NCBI GenBank assembly: GCA_028822475.1
Contig: JAPKDT010000008.1
Coordinates: forward strand, 1 to 17,573
Length of the DNA stretch: 17,573 nucleotides
Source: SAR324 cluster bacterium
Lineage (GTDB): Bacteria > SAR324 > NAC60-12
Direction: 5' to 3'
Under the pieces are notes generated by a model, which ran no database searches, was not told the DNA's origin, and saw only the letters and a list, made by a program, of their open reading frames with translations. Shown piece after piece: positions 1 to 6,956 of this stretch. Position 1 is the first letter of the stretch. Each line of letters opens with the position of its first letter. The translations under genes and the position numbers were made by a program.

Positions 1-462
1 AAAGAAGTCACTCCGGACGAGTATCGTTCTGCACAATCTTCAAACCAGCTTGATGCTGGCATGTGGCGTTCCGGGCAACCGCTGGCCATCGTGTTAGGCA
101 ACAATGAGCTTTGGGTCCCTCCGTATGAAGGCTATTTTGGTCACCGTACAGGCATGCTGTGGGCTGAATATGTTGACTCAAAAGGAAGCAAGGGTGTAAA
201 GCCTCCGGCTTATGTCATGCAACTGATTGAAGATATTAACGAGTTCCAATCTACAAAAATTGGTTCTCCACGGTTTGAAGAACTTGGAGAACGAATGGTG
301 AAGAACACAGTGACTAACCTGTTGAAAATTGGAATCGCCCAAGCACCGGCTCCAGTTTATCACCGAAATGCGCTCAAGAACTTTGTAGAGTTCAAGACGC
401 ACTCCTATGAGTATTACCGAACATATCCTTACCGCGGAACACAGTGGTACTTGGACGAATAA
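1..462 (+). CDS. ABC transporter substrate-binding protein (peptide/family 5), 3' end
   Basis: This is the last 153 codons of a gene that begins before the window; the frame is open from base 1 (KEVTPDEYRSAQ...) to a TAA stop at 460-462. The C-terminal end has the look of periplasmic solute-binding proteins of the oligopeptide/dipeptide family (SBP_bac_5): a stretch on the last lobe with LGNNELWVPPYEGYFG, and a finish of aromatic residues (YYRTYPYRGTQWYLDE). Proteins of this family capture peptides or similar solutes in the periplasm and deliver them to the membrane permeases. The following genes encode two permeases and two ATPases of the same transporter class, which supports the assignment strongly. 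The substrate cannot be told from this fragment. The ligand-binding lobes and signal peptide lie outside the window. A strong intrinsic terminator follows 21 bp after the stop. Confidence 0.85.
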   Translation, partial: KEVTPDEYRSAQSSNQLDAGMWRSGQPLAIVLGNNELWVPPYEGYFGHRTGMLWAEYVDSKGSKGVKPPAYVMQLIEDINEFQSTKIGSPRFEELGERMVKNTVTNLLKIGIAQAPAPVYHRNALKNFVEFKTHSYEYYRTYPYRGTQWYLDE

Positions 463-483
463 CGTTTGACAATACTTGAACTG

Positions 484-522
484 AAAAGGCCGGGCTAAGT
501 CAATTGCCCGGCCTTTTTTTTT
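484..522 (+). terminator. Intrinsic terminator after the binding-protein gene
   Basis: A perfect stem AAAAGGCCGGGC (484-495) pairs with GCCCGGCCTTTT (506-517) across a 10-nt loop and runs into a T tract ending at 522. The GC-rich core of eight pairs and the T run make this the clearest terminator in the window. It sits between the binding-protein gene and the first permease gene, so it probably lets only part of the transcription through. That would give more binding protein than membrane components, a common arrangement in such operons. Confidence 0.9.
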
Positions 523-539
523 CCTGTTCGAAATTTTTC

Positions 540-1547
540 ATGCTAAAATTTCTACAATTCACTTTTATGCGGGCAGTGATGTCACTGTTCACGTTGTTTG
601 CAGTCTCACTGATTGTGTTTACGTTGATGGAAATGGTGCCTGGAAACTGTGCTGAACGTTATATTGCCTTCAAAAATACCCAAGGACAAACAATCACAAT
701 TGAAGACATTCAGGCAGAAGAACGCCGCCTCGGACTGGACAAACCTTTCGTCATACGCTGGGGTACTTGGGTTGGCAAAGTGTTTTTCAAGGGTGAATTT
801 GGTGACAGTTGCATTCTCCGCCTCAATATCAATCAGTTGCTGAGTGATAAATTCTGGATCAGTCTTGGAATTGCGCTTTCTGCTTTGATTGTTTCCTACA
901 TCATTGCCATTCCGGTTGGTATTTATTCAGCTTCAACCAAAAATAAATTTGCTAACAACGCACTCCGTTTTATCAGCTACCTTGGCCTTGCCTTGCCGAA
1001 TTTCCTCCTGGCGTTGATTATTATGCTTACTTCTACAGTACTATTTGGAGATTCTTTGACGGGACTTTTCTCCAAGGAGTTCCGTGATGCTGCGTGGTCG
1101 TTCGCGAAATTTATGGATTTTATGTCACGCGCCTGGTTGCCGATATTCATTCTCGGCTGGTCTGCGACAGCTTTTGCGATGCAGACAGTTAGGGCACTGA
1201 TGCTCGATGAAATAGGAAAATTGTATGTCACGGCCGCTTCTGCACGAGGTGTTTTCGGCAGAACCTTGCTATGGCGTTACCCCGCCCGGCATTCGCTGGG
1301 ACCGGTGATCAATTCACTTGGATTCGACCTTAACCGTATTTTTAATGAACTACCGGTTGTAGCACTGATACTGACCCTCACTGAGGCCGGTGCGTTACTG
1401 ATAGAGGCTCTGGCACGTTCCAATGATCAACAGCTTGCAGGTGCCATCATTTTCCTACTGACCGCTAGCATTGTATTTGTGAACTTCGTGACTGATATCC
1501 TTCTTGCTCTTATGGATCCACGTGTCAGAAAGGGACTGATTGGATAA
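540..1547 (+). CDS. ABC transporter permease, DppB/OppB-like
   Basis: Inner-membrane permease of a peptide/oligopeptide-type ABC importer, about 335 residues. The N-terminal hydrophobic helix (FTFMRAVMSLFTLFAVSLIV) is followed by the family's periplasmic segment containing VPGNC and LGLDKPF, then several hydrophobic spans. The EAA-type cytoplasmic loop that contacts the ATPase is visible as AASARGVFGRTLLWRYPARH. The C-terminus LMDPRVRKG is a DppB-family hallmark. I chose ATG 540 (MLKFLQFTF). An in-frame TTG at 504 lies inside the terminator stem and would add 12 residues ahead of the membrane helix; ATG 567 is a possible later start. No strong Shine-Dalgarno sequence precedes any of them. The stop at 1547 lies 4 bp before the next gene's ATG, so the permeases are co-translated from one message. 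Confidence 0.9.
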   Translation: MLKFLQFTFMRAVMSLFTLFAVSLIVFTLMEMVPGNCAERYIAFKNTQGQTITIEDIQAEERRLGLDKPFVIRWGTWVGKVFFKGEFGDSCILRLNINQLLSDKFWISLGIALSALIVSYIIAIPVGIYSASTKNKFANNALRFISYLGLALPNFLLALIIMLTSTVLFGDSLTGLFSKEFRDAAWSFAKFMDFMSRAWLPIFILGWSATAFAMQTVRALMLDEIGKLYVTAASARGVFGRTLLWRYPARHSLGPVINSLGFDLNRIFNELPVVALILTLTEAGALLIEALARSNDQQLAGAIIFLLTASIVFVNFVTDILLALMDPRVRKGLIG

Positions 1548-1551
1548 GCAT

Positions 1552-2745
1552 ATGGGGATTTTCAAAAAAACCAAACAAACTGAAACAAATCAAAAACTTA
1601 AAGAAAATTATTTTACTGCTTCGCAGGGGCAGTTGATTCGGGCACGCTTCAAAAGCAATCGTACGGCGATGGTTGCCGGATGGGTATTGACAATAATGAT
1701 CCTGATAGGACTATTTGCCCCATTCCTTTCACCATATGCCCCATCAATGGCTGGTCGTGACAAACAGTACGAGAATGGTCCTCCTCAAATTCCGAAATTC
1801 TGGGATGAAAATGGTTTTTCCTTCCGACCTTTCATCTATGGAACGAACCGTGAGCGCTCGTTTAAAACTAACTTTCGCTGGGTAATCTCAATTGATCGTG
1901 AAGAACGTTACTACGTGAAATTCTTTGTAGAAGGATGGCAATATAGTTTTATTGATATCAATTGGGATTTACCGTGGGAAATATTTGATGTGGATCTTCA
2001 AACTTTAACTTTTAAGACACACCTCTTTGGTACAGACAGAGGAGGCATCCACCTCTTTGGAACAGACAGCAGCGGCAAGGACATTTATTCTCGCACACTG
2101 CACGCTATCTACACTTCCCTCGCGGTTGGATCAATGGGAGTCTTCATTGCTTTTGTTCTGGCGCTGGTGATCGGTGGAATTGCCGGTTATTTTGGAGGTT
2201 GGATTGATTCTGTTCTGCAAATGATTACTGATGCAGTACGGACAGTACCTCCAATTCCACTCTTCATGGCACTGGCCGCATTTATGCCGGATGAGTGGAG
2301 TGCAGAAACACGATTCTTTTTCATTGCTACCATTCTTGGACTGATCGGTTGGCCAACTCTGGCACGTCGCATCCGTACTCATCTTCTCAGCGAACGCAGT
2401 CAGGAATATGTCTTGGCGGCAGAACTATGCGGAGCCTCTTCGGGACATATTATACGAAAACACCTTCTACCAAGCTTCACGAGCTACATTATCGTTGATC
2501 TGATGATCACTTTCCCGTACATGGTACGTTCTGAAACCGCCCTCAGTTTCATTGGCCTCGGCCTAGTTGATCCGGTAAATTCGCTGGGTGCATTGATGCA
2601 GAATGTTTCCAAAGCTGATGTTTTGCTCAATTACCAATGGTACTTTATTCCAGTTATCTTTTTTATTGCCTTTGTGCTGGCTTTCGTCTTTGTCGGTGAC
2701 GGCTTGCGTGATGCTTCTGATCCTTATTCTCACGTTAAGAAATGA
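1552..2745 (+). CDS. ABC transporter permease, DppC/OppC-like, with long periplasmic insert
   Basis: Second permease of the importer, 397 residues from ATG 1552; an in-frame TTG at 1540 overlaps the upstream stop and is less likely. A first membrane helix (about residues 35-60) ends in FLSPYAP, typical of the DppC N-terminal region. It is followed by an unusually long polar segment of about 115 residues before the conserved LFGTDSSGKDIYSR motif. Five further hydrophobic spans follow, with the EAA loop around AAELCGASSGHIIRKHLLPS and the C-terminal GDGLRDASDP. Typical DppC proteins are near 300 residues, so the extra length is the insert between helix 1 and the permease core, as in YejE-like subfamilies. 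The motif HLFGTD occurs twice ten residues apart, as a near-perfect 20-bp direct repeat. The stop overlaps the next start as ATGA. Confidence 0.9.
   Translation: MGIFKKTKQTETNQKLKENYFTASQGQLIRARFKSNRTAMVAGWVLTIMILIGLFAPFLSPYAPSMAGRDKQYENGPPQIPKFWDENGFSFRPFIYGTNRERSFKTNFRWVISIDREERYYVKFFVEGWQYSFIDINWDLPWEIFDVDLQTLTFKTHLFGTDRGGIHLFGTDSSGKDIYSRTLHAIYTSLAVGSMGVFIAFVLALVIGGIAGYFGGWIDSVLQMITDAVRTVPPIPLFMALAAFMPDEWSAETRFFFIATILGLIGWPTLARRIRTHLLSERSQEYVLAAELCGASSGHIIRKHLLPSFTSYIIVDLMITFPYMVRSETALSFIGLGLVDPVNSLGALMQNVSKADVLLNYQWYFIPVIFFIAFVLAFVFVGDGLRDASDPYSHVKK
2020..2069 (+). repeat. Short in-frame direct repeat encoding HLFGTD twice
   Basis: The 20-bp sequence cacctctttggNacagacag occurs at 2020-2039 and 2050-2069, differing at one base and 30 bp apart, so the reading frame is preserved. 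It encodes HLFGTD twice just ahead of the conserved GTD-x-x-G-x-D segment of the DppC-like permease. A doubled motif at this spot may be an old feature of the long-insert subfamily rather than a recent event. Confidence 0.7.
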
Positions 2746-3740
2746 GTCTGCTGAAAGTCGAAAATCTTAATCTGCAATTCAGGACTGACGAAGGTCTGAT
2801 AACTGCTGTTGAAAACGTTTCTTTTGAAATCAACGAAGGTGAGGTTCTGGGGCTGGTCGGAGAATCAGGATCTGGAAAATCGGTCACGGCAAAGTCGTTA
2901 ATGCATCTTAATCCTTCCAATTCGGTATATAGTCCTGAAAGCAGCATCAAGCTGGAACTAGAAAGCGGGGGAGTGGATGTTCTTTCACTTAAGAATCCCC
3001 GCGAACTGGTTGTTGTTCGTGGAGGTGCAATTTCGATGATCTTCCAGGAACCGATGGCAAGTTTTGCGCCTGCAATCACAATTGGTGCCCAGATGGTTGA
3101 ACAGTTAATGATACACACTTCAATGACGAAGAAGGAATCCGCCGCACTGTCCGTTGAAATGCTGGAACGCGTCGGAATATCCGATGCCGGTATGCGTTTT
3201 CATCAGTATGCTTTTGAATTGTCAGGAGGAATGCGGCAAAGAGCGATGATCGCAATGGCACTTTCGACCAAACCGAAAGTTCTGATTGCGGATGAACCTA
3301 CCACTGCACTTGATGTGACAATACAAGCTCAGGTTCTGGATCTGATGAAAGATCTTGTAAAGGAATTTGGAATGGCAATTCTTTTTATCACCCATGATCT
3401 GGGCGTTATTGCCCAGGTTGCAGACCGAGTCGCTGTGATGTACCTCGGCCGTATCGTCGAAAGCGGTCCTGTACGGGAAGTTCTGCATTCTCCCTCGCAT
3501 CCTTATACAAAAGGATTGCTGAACGCTTTACCCAAACTTGATGCTCTTGATGAACCATTAACTCCAATTCCTGGCGACATTCCCAGTCCTCTGGAACGTC
3601 CACCCGGATGCGTTTTTCACACCCGTTGTCCGGAAATTTTGGCCGACCGTTGCGATTCTTCCATACCGCAGCGTACAAATGTTGGGCAAGATCATTCTGT
3701 CTCATGTTTTGCTGTGGACTCAACAGGAAAGACCGCATGA
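2742..3740 (+). CDS. Peptide ABC transporter ATPase, DppD/OppD-like
   Basis: Cytoplasmic ATPase subunit, 332 residues, that powers import through the two permeases. Visible in order: Walker A GESGSGKS (residues 40-47), Q-loop region IFQEPMAS (100-107), ABC signature LSGGMRQR (160-167), Walker B VLIADEP (180-186), D-loop TALD and switch histidine ITHD (H218). The C-terminal extension typical of oligopeptide transporter ATPases is present: PYTKGLLNALPKL and the Cys motif GCVFHTRCPEILADRCD, with a further Cys (SCFA) near the end. In the M. tuberculosis OppD homologue this C-terminal Cys set binds an Fe-S cluster; the same is possible here but is inference. The ATG at 2742 overlaps the preceding stop (ATGA), and its own end overlaps the next start the same way, so the three genes are tightly coupled. 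Confidence 0.95.
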   Translation: MSLLKVENLNLQFRTDEGLITAVENVSFEINEGEVLGLVGESGSGKSVTAKSLMHLNPSNSVYSPESSIKLELESGGVDVLSLKNPRELVVVRGGAISMIFQEPMASFAPAITIGAQMVEQLMIHTSMTKKESAALSVEMLERVGISDAGMRFHQYAFELSGGMRQRAMIAMALSTKPKVLIADEPTTALDVTIQAQVLDLMKDLVKEFGMAILFITHDLGVIAQVADRVAVMYLGRIVESGPVREVLHSPSHPYTKGLLNALPKLDALDEPLTPIPGDIPSPLERPPGCVFHTRCPEILADRCDSSIPQRTNVGQDHSVSCFAVDSTGKTA

Positions 3741-4717
3741 CTGAAAAGCCGCTCATACGTATCAATAAGCTGAATGTGGAATTTCCGCTAGGACGTACTC
3801 TTTTTGGGAAACCACCGATGCTGAGTGCCGTCAATGATGTCTCACTTGACATCATGCCGGGTCAGTTTTACGGACTTGTGGGAGAATCCGGATCAGGTAA
3901 AACTACTCTAGGAAAAGCAATCCTGAGAGCGGTTCACATTAGTTCAGGAGAGATAACTTTTGATGATAGTGATGTAAACTACGATGTAGGCAGCCTGGCA
4001 AAAAAGGAGCTTAAAAACTACCGCAAACTGGCTCAATTGATTTTTCAAGATCCCTATGCTGCACTAAGTCCGCGCATGACAGTCCGTGATATAATCGCAG
4101 AACCGCTTGAGGTTATGGGACTGACTAAAACCCGTGAAGAAACAGACGAAAGGGTGAGGGATATTGCGGAAAAATGCCGATTAAATCTGGAACACCTCAG
4201 ACGTTTCCCTCACGCTTTTTCCGGAGGACAAAGACAGAGAATCTCGATCGCCAGAACTTTAGTCTGTAATCCTAAATTTGTGGTTGCAGATGAAAGTGTT
4301 GCCGCACTTGATGTTTCGATACAGGCAGATATTCTTAATCTGTTGCAGTCACTGCAAGACCAACTGGGATTGACGTTTTTGTTTATCAGTCACGACCTTA
4401 GTGTGGTGGCACATATCTGTGACCATGTTGCAGTAATGTACCTCGGAACGTTGGTTGAATCAGCACCCACACGAAAGTTGTTTGACAACCCCAGCCATCC
4501 ATATACTAAGGCGCTGCTTTCGGCAATTCCATCTCTCGATCCGGATGATAGAGGTAAATCTCAGAAACTTGAGGGAGAAATCCCCAGTCCAGCCAATCCT
4601 CCACCCGGCTGTAAATTTCATACTCGTTGTCCCTTGGCAGAAGAGCGCTGTCGTACAGAGGTTCCACAATGGCGTGAATTGAGCAAAGATCATTACGCCG
4701 CCTGCCACTTAGTCTAG
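3737..4717 (+). CDS. Peptide ABC transporter ATPase, DppF/OppF-like
   Basis: Second ATPase of the transporter, 326 residues from ATG 3737. The start overlaps the preceding stop as ATGA and has an AGGA Shine-Dalgarno at 3725-3728; the frame is open farther upstream but has no family similarity there. Visible motifs: Walker A GESGSGKT (49-56), IFQDPYAALSPR around the Q-loop (102-113), signature FSGGQRQR (161-168), Walker B FVVADE (181-186), D-loop AALD and switch histidine ISHD (H219). The residues after the catalytic Glu read SVAALD instead of the common PTSALD; the catalytic Asp-Glu pair itself is intact. The C-terminal extension PYTKALLSAIPSLDP and Cys motif GCKFHTRCPLAEERC match the OppF/DppF family. 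It is the last gene of the operon. Confidence 0.95.
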   Translation: MTEKPLIRINKLNVEFPLGRTLFGKPPMLSAVNDVSLDIMPGQFYGLVGESGSGKTTLGKAILRAVHISSGEITFDDSDVNYDVGSLAKKELKNYRKLAQLIFQDPYAALSPRMTVRDIIAEPLEVMGLTKTREETDERVRDIAEKCRLNLEHLRRFPHAFSGGQRQRISIARTLVCNPKFVVADESVAALDVSIQADILNLLQSLQDQLGLTFLFISHDLSVVAHICDHVAVMYLGTLVESAPTRKLFDNPSHPYTKALLSAIPSLDPDDRGKSQKLEGEIPSPANPPPGCKFHTRCPLAEERCRTEVPQWRELSKDHYAACHLV

Positions 4718-5320
4718 TTAATAAATCCAGACTTTTAATACTTAAAAAAATCCAGAATTGAAACTGCATATTTGTGCAGATTTTCATATATAGATATTTT
4801 TATATCCAAAAAACAATTTAATGTATGGATACATAACCGATTTATAAGCTGAGTTTATAATTTAAATCAAGCTATTTTCTGCAAATCCAGCTTTAGGTTA
4901 GATTCTACGTGCTAAGCAAAAAAATTTATTCTGCCAATAATTTAGCAGATTCGATTGGAAGAAATCAATGTTGAAAAATAAACGTATTGCAGCTCACTGA
5001 TTCCGGAGTGATTGACATAATCAATAATTTGAACTGTTTTCCTAACAATGCAGACTGTTGAAATTAGTCGAAATCAGCTATAATATGACTTAATTTATTC
5101 AGCATTTAGCTACAACAGCTATAGGGTTAGGCAAATTATCCTAAATCGCTAAAAAGTTCACAACCTGTCTTTATTCGAACTATGCAGCAAATCATATATA
5201 GTTATATATTTCAGACTTTTGGCAAGAGAGTTAAATTGTAAGGATGGAGGTCTTACTTTGAAGGCATAAAAACCATCAACTGAATAGCAAACGGTTTTTA
5301 AGCTTCAAGTAGTATTATAA
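4718..5320. other. AT-rich spacer, no convincing gene
   Basis: About 600 bp of strongly AT-rich sequence with no open frame of useful length on either strand. It contains several short inverted repeats: CTGCA(4764-4768)/TGCAG(4775-4779), GATAT/ATATC at 4793-4806, and TTAGG/CCTAA near 5130. A promoter-like pair on + is TTGAAA (5058-5063) and TATAAT (5079-5084), but the 15-bp spacer is short. The hairpin at 4764-4779 followed by ATTTTC is the only terminator candidate behind the transporter operon, and it is weak. I cannot assign a function to the stretch; a small RNA is possible but not shown. Confidence 0.6.
5268..5299 (-). terminator. Possible terminator of the tRNA-Cys/tRNA-Leu transcript
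   Basis: AAAAACC (5268-5274) and GGTTTTT (5293-5299) form a 7-bp inverted repeat with an 18-nt loop, beginning about 20 nt downstream of the tRNA-Leu 3' end when read on the - strand. The stem ends in T residues in that direction. The long loop and only two G-C pairs make it a weak candidate. Confidence 0.35.
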
Positions 5321-5407
5321 TGGTGCCTAGGGCCGGACTCGAACCGGCACGGTGTTACCACCGAGGGATTTTAAGTCCCTTGCGTCTACCAGTTCCGCCA
5401 CCCAGGC
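5321..5407 (-). tRNA. trnL: tRNA-Leu (UAA)
   Basis: Read on the - strand this is an 87-nt class II tRNA. Acceptor stem GCCTGGG pairs with CCTAGGC (one G-U), then discriminator A and an encoded CCA (5321-5323). The anticodon arm is AGGGA-CTTAAAA-TCCCT with anticodon TAA, which reads leucine codon UUA. The long variable arm CGGTG-GTAA-CACCG confirms a leucine-type tRNA, and the T arm is GCCGG-TTCGAGT-CCGGC. It lies 15 nt downstream of tRNA-Cys on the same strand, so both are probably processed from one transcript. Confidence 0.97.
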
Positions 5408-5422
5408 AGGTAAAAAAGGAAC

Positions 5423-5496
5423 TGGAGGCGACGAGCGGATTTGAACCGCTGTACAAGGTTTTGCAGACCTCTGCCTAACCACTCGGCCACGTCGCC
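5423..5496 (-). tRNA. trnC: tRNA-Cys (GCA)
   Basis: A 74-nt tRNA on the - strand. Acceptor stem GGCGACG pairs with CGTCGCC, followed by the discriminator T (U73, typical for cysteine) and an encoded CCA (5423-5425). The anticodon arm is GAGGT-CTGCAAA-ACCTT with anticodon GCA. The T arm is AGCGG-TTCAAAT-CCGCT. Its 5' end is only 29 bp from the ATG of the divergent glutathione synthetase gene, so its promoter must overlap the beginning of that gene. Confidence 0.97.
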
Positions 5497-5525
5497 TCTA
5501 ATCATCTAAAATAACCGAAAATAGG

Positions 5526-6905
5526 ATGCAAACACAAGTTCAAAACGAGTCAATTGAAAATGCAATTGAGATGGCAAAACTTTACGGAATGCTTAATTAT
5601 TTACCTGACGGGCAGCTAAGCCATGCACCGTTTTCACTGAGCCCATACTCAATTTCAGCAGCAGACCTGCAAGAAATGACTGAATTAACTTCATATTTTA
5701 GTGAGTTGATGATTCGAGTTTCTCAGGATTGGGCATTTATAGCACAGTATCTTAGTCCAATTTCTAAAACCGATCCTTTTTTAAAAATGTTACTGGACTT
5801 AAGAGAGCAGGAAGTTACACAGAGCAAACAACTGCTAGTGCAACGTAATGATTTCTTTTTGGTCAAGGATGAACTTAGCAATAGTCGACTGGGCTCTTCT
5901 TCAGCACTGCGTCAGGTTGAGCTTAATACAGTCTCAGCAAGTTTTCCGTTTTTAATAACTCAACTTGCACGTCTGCACCAGACATTATCTGAGCAAAATA
6001 TAATGAAGCAGATAATTCCAAATAATCCTTTGGTTCCTGTAGTTGATGCTTTCGCAAAAGCAGTACAGGATTACGGTTCAACCGACGCGGTAATGCTGAT
6101 GGTTTCTCAACCTGCAGAGAGTAACCGTTTTGATCAACTTGGACTGGAACAGCTTTTATGGGAAAAGTACAAAATTCAGACTCTCCGTAAAACATTAACT
6201 GAAATATATGAGAGCGGCAGTCTACGTGAAGGGCACCTTATTGTTGCAGGTAAAAGAGTAGCCCTTACTTATTATCGTGCCGGTTACACACCAGATGATT
6301 TTCGCACAGGCGAAGCTCTAAAAGGACGTCAACTCATAGAAGCGTCTTCGACAATTCAGGTTCCAGATTTACCGATGCAGCTTGCAGGGATGAAAAAAAT
6401 TCAACAAGTACTGACACGTCCGGAAATCCTTTCTACTTTTGTGTCTAAGGCAATTTCTAAACGATTTTTAAGCACTTTTGCCGCGATGCATGCACTAGAT
6501 GACATCATAGAAACTCCGAACGGAGAGTTAAGTGCCTCAGAATGGGCTTCGAGGAATCCTGAGAAATATGTGCTGAAACCTCAACGTGAAGGCGGTGGCA
6601 ATAATTATTTTGGTAGGGATATTACAAAAAAAATGACGGAGATGGATCCGGAAGAAAAAGATGCTTATGTTTTAATGGAGAAAATAGAGGCGGAAACTCA
6701 TCCGGCAATTCTTGTGGTTAACGGTTATGCTGAAACACTTACTTCTGTGAGTGAGATCGGACGCTATGGAATTTGTTTTGCTGAAAACGGTGTAGTTGAA
6801 AGCAACGAGGATGTGGGTTACCTTGTACGTACAAAAGCAGAAAATGTTAATGAAGGTGGAGTCTGTGCCGGCTTTGCCTGTTTGAATTCGTTGACAAAGG
6901 CTTAA
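5526..6905 (+). CDS. gss: Glutathione synthetase, eukaryotic type
   Basis: ATP-dependent ligase joining gamma-glutamylcysteine and glycine to glutathione in the cytosol. The 459 residues align by eye over the whole length with the eukaryotic GSS family (human enzyme about 474), not with bacterial GshB. Shared marks in order: HAPFSLSPY near residue 33 (human YAPFTLFPS), VELNTVSASF at 131-140 with the substrate/Mg-binding Glu and Asn (human IEINTISASF), YYRAGY at 249-254, LAGMKKIQQVLTRP at 286-299, the glycine-rich ATP/metal loop KPQREGGGNN at 351-360 (identical in human), YVLMEKIE at 381-388, and the C-terminal LVRTK and GGVCAG substrate lid. All key motifs are intact, so it is probably active. 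ATG 5526 follows a weak GA-rich stretch without a clear Shine-Dalgarno. No gene for the first step of glutathione synthesis is in the window. The gene converges on mreB. Confidence 0.93.
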   Translation: MQTQVQNESIENAIEMAKLYGMLNYLPDGQLSHAPFSLSPYSISAADLQEMTELTSYFSELMIRVSQDWAFIAQYLSPISKTDPFLKMLLDLREQEVTQSKQLLVQRNDFFLVKDELSNSRLGSSSALRQVELNTVSASFPFLITQLARLHQTLSEQNIMKQIIPNNPLVPVVDAFAKAVQDYGSTDAVMLMVSQPAESNRFDQLGLEQLLWEKYKIQTLRKTLTEIYESGSLREGHLIVAGKRVALTYYRAGYTPDDFRTGEALKGRQLIEASSTIQVPDLPMQLAGMKKIQQVLTRPEILSTFVSKAISKRFLSTFAAMHALDDIIETPNGELSASEWASRNPEKYVLKPQREGGGNNYFGRDITKKMTEMDPEEKDAYVLMEKIEAETHPAILVVNGYAETLTSVSEIGRYGICFAENGVVESNEDVGYLVRTKAENVNEGGVCAGFACLNSLTKA

Positions 6906-6956
6906 AAGCGGTAGCTGTAAATTTTCAAAACTTAATCCAGCTTAAAGCTTCTTTTT

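Noticed and set aside
504..539. Upstream TTG extension of the first permease
   Set aside because: It begins inside the terminator hairpin and adds a non-family N-terminus; ATG 540 is more plausible.
3608..3736. N-terminal extension of the second ATPase
   Set aside because: It overlaps 43 codons of the preceding gene in another frame and has no family similarity; ATG 3737 has a Shine-Dalgarno and the ATGA coupling seen at the previous junction.
4283..4315. Altered Walker B neighbourhood (ADESVAALD) as a sign of an inactive ATPase
   Set aside because: The catalytic Asp-Glu pair, Walker A, signature and switch His are intact; variation after the Glu is tolerated in this family.
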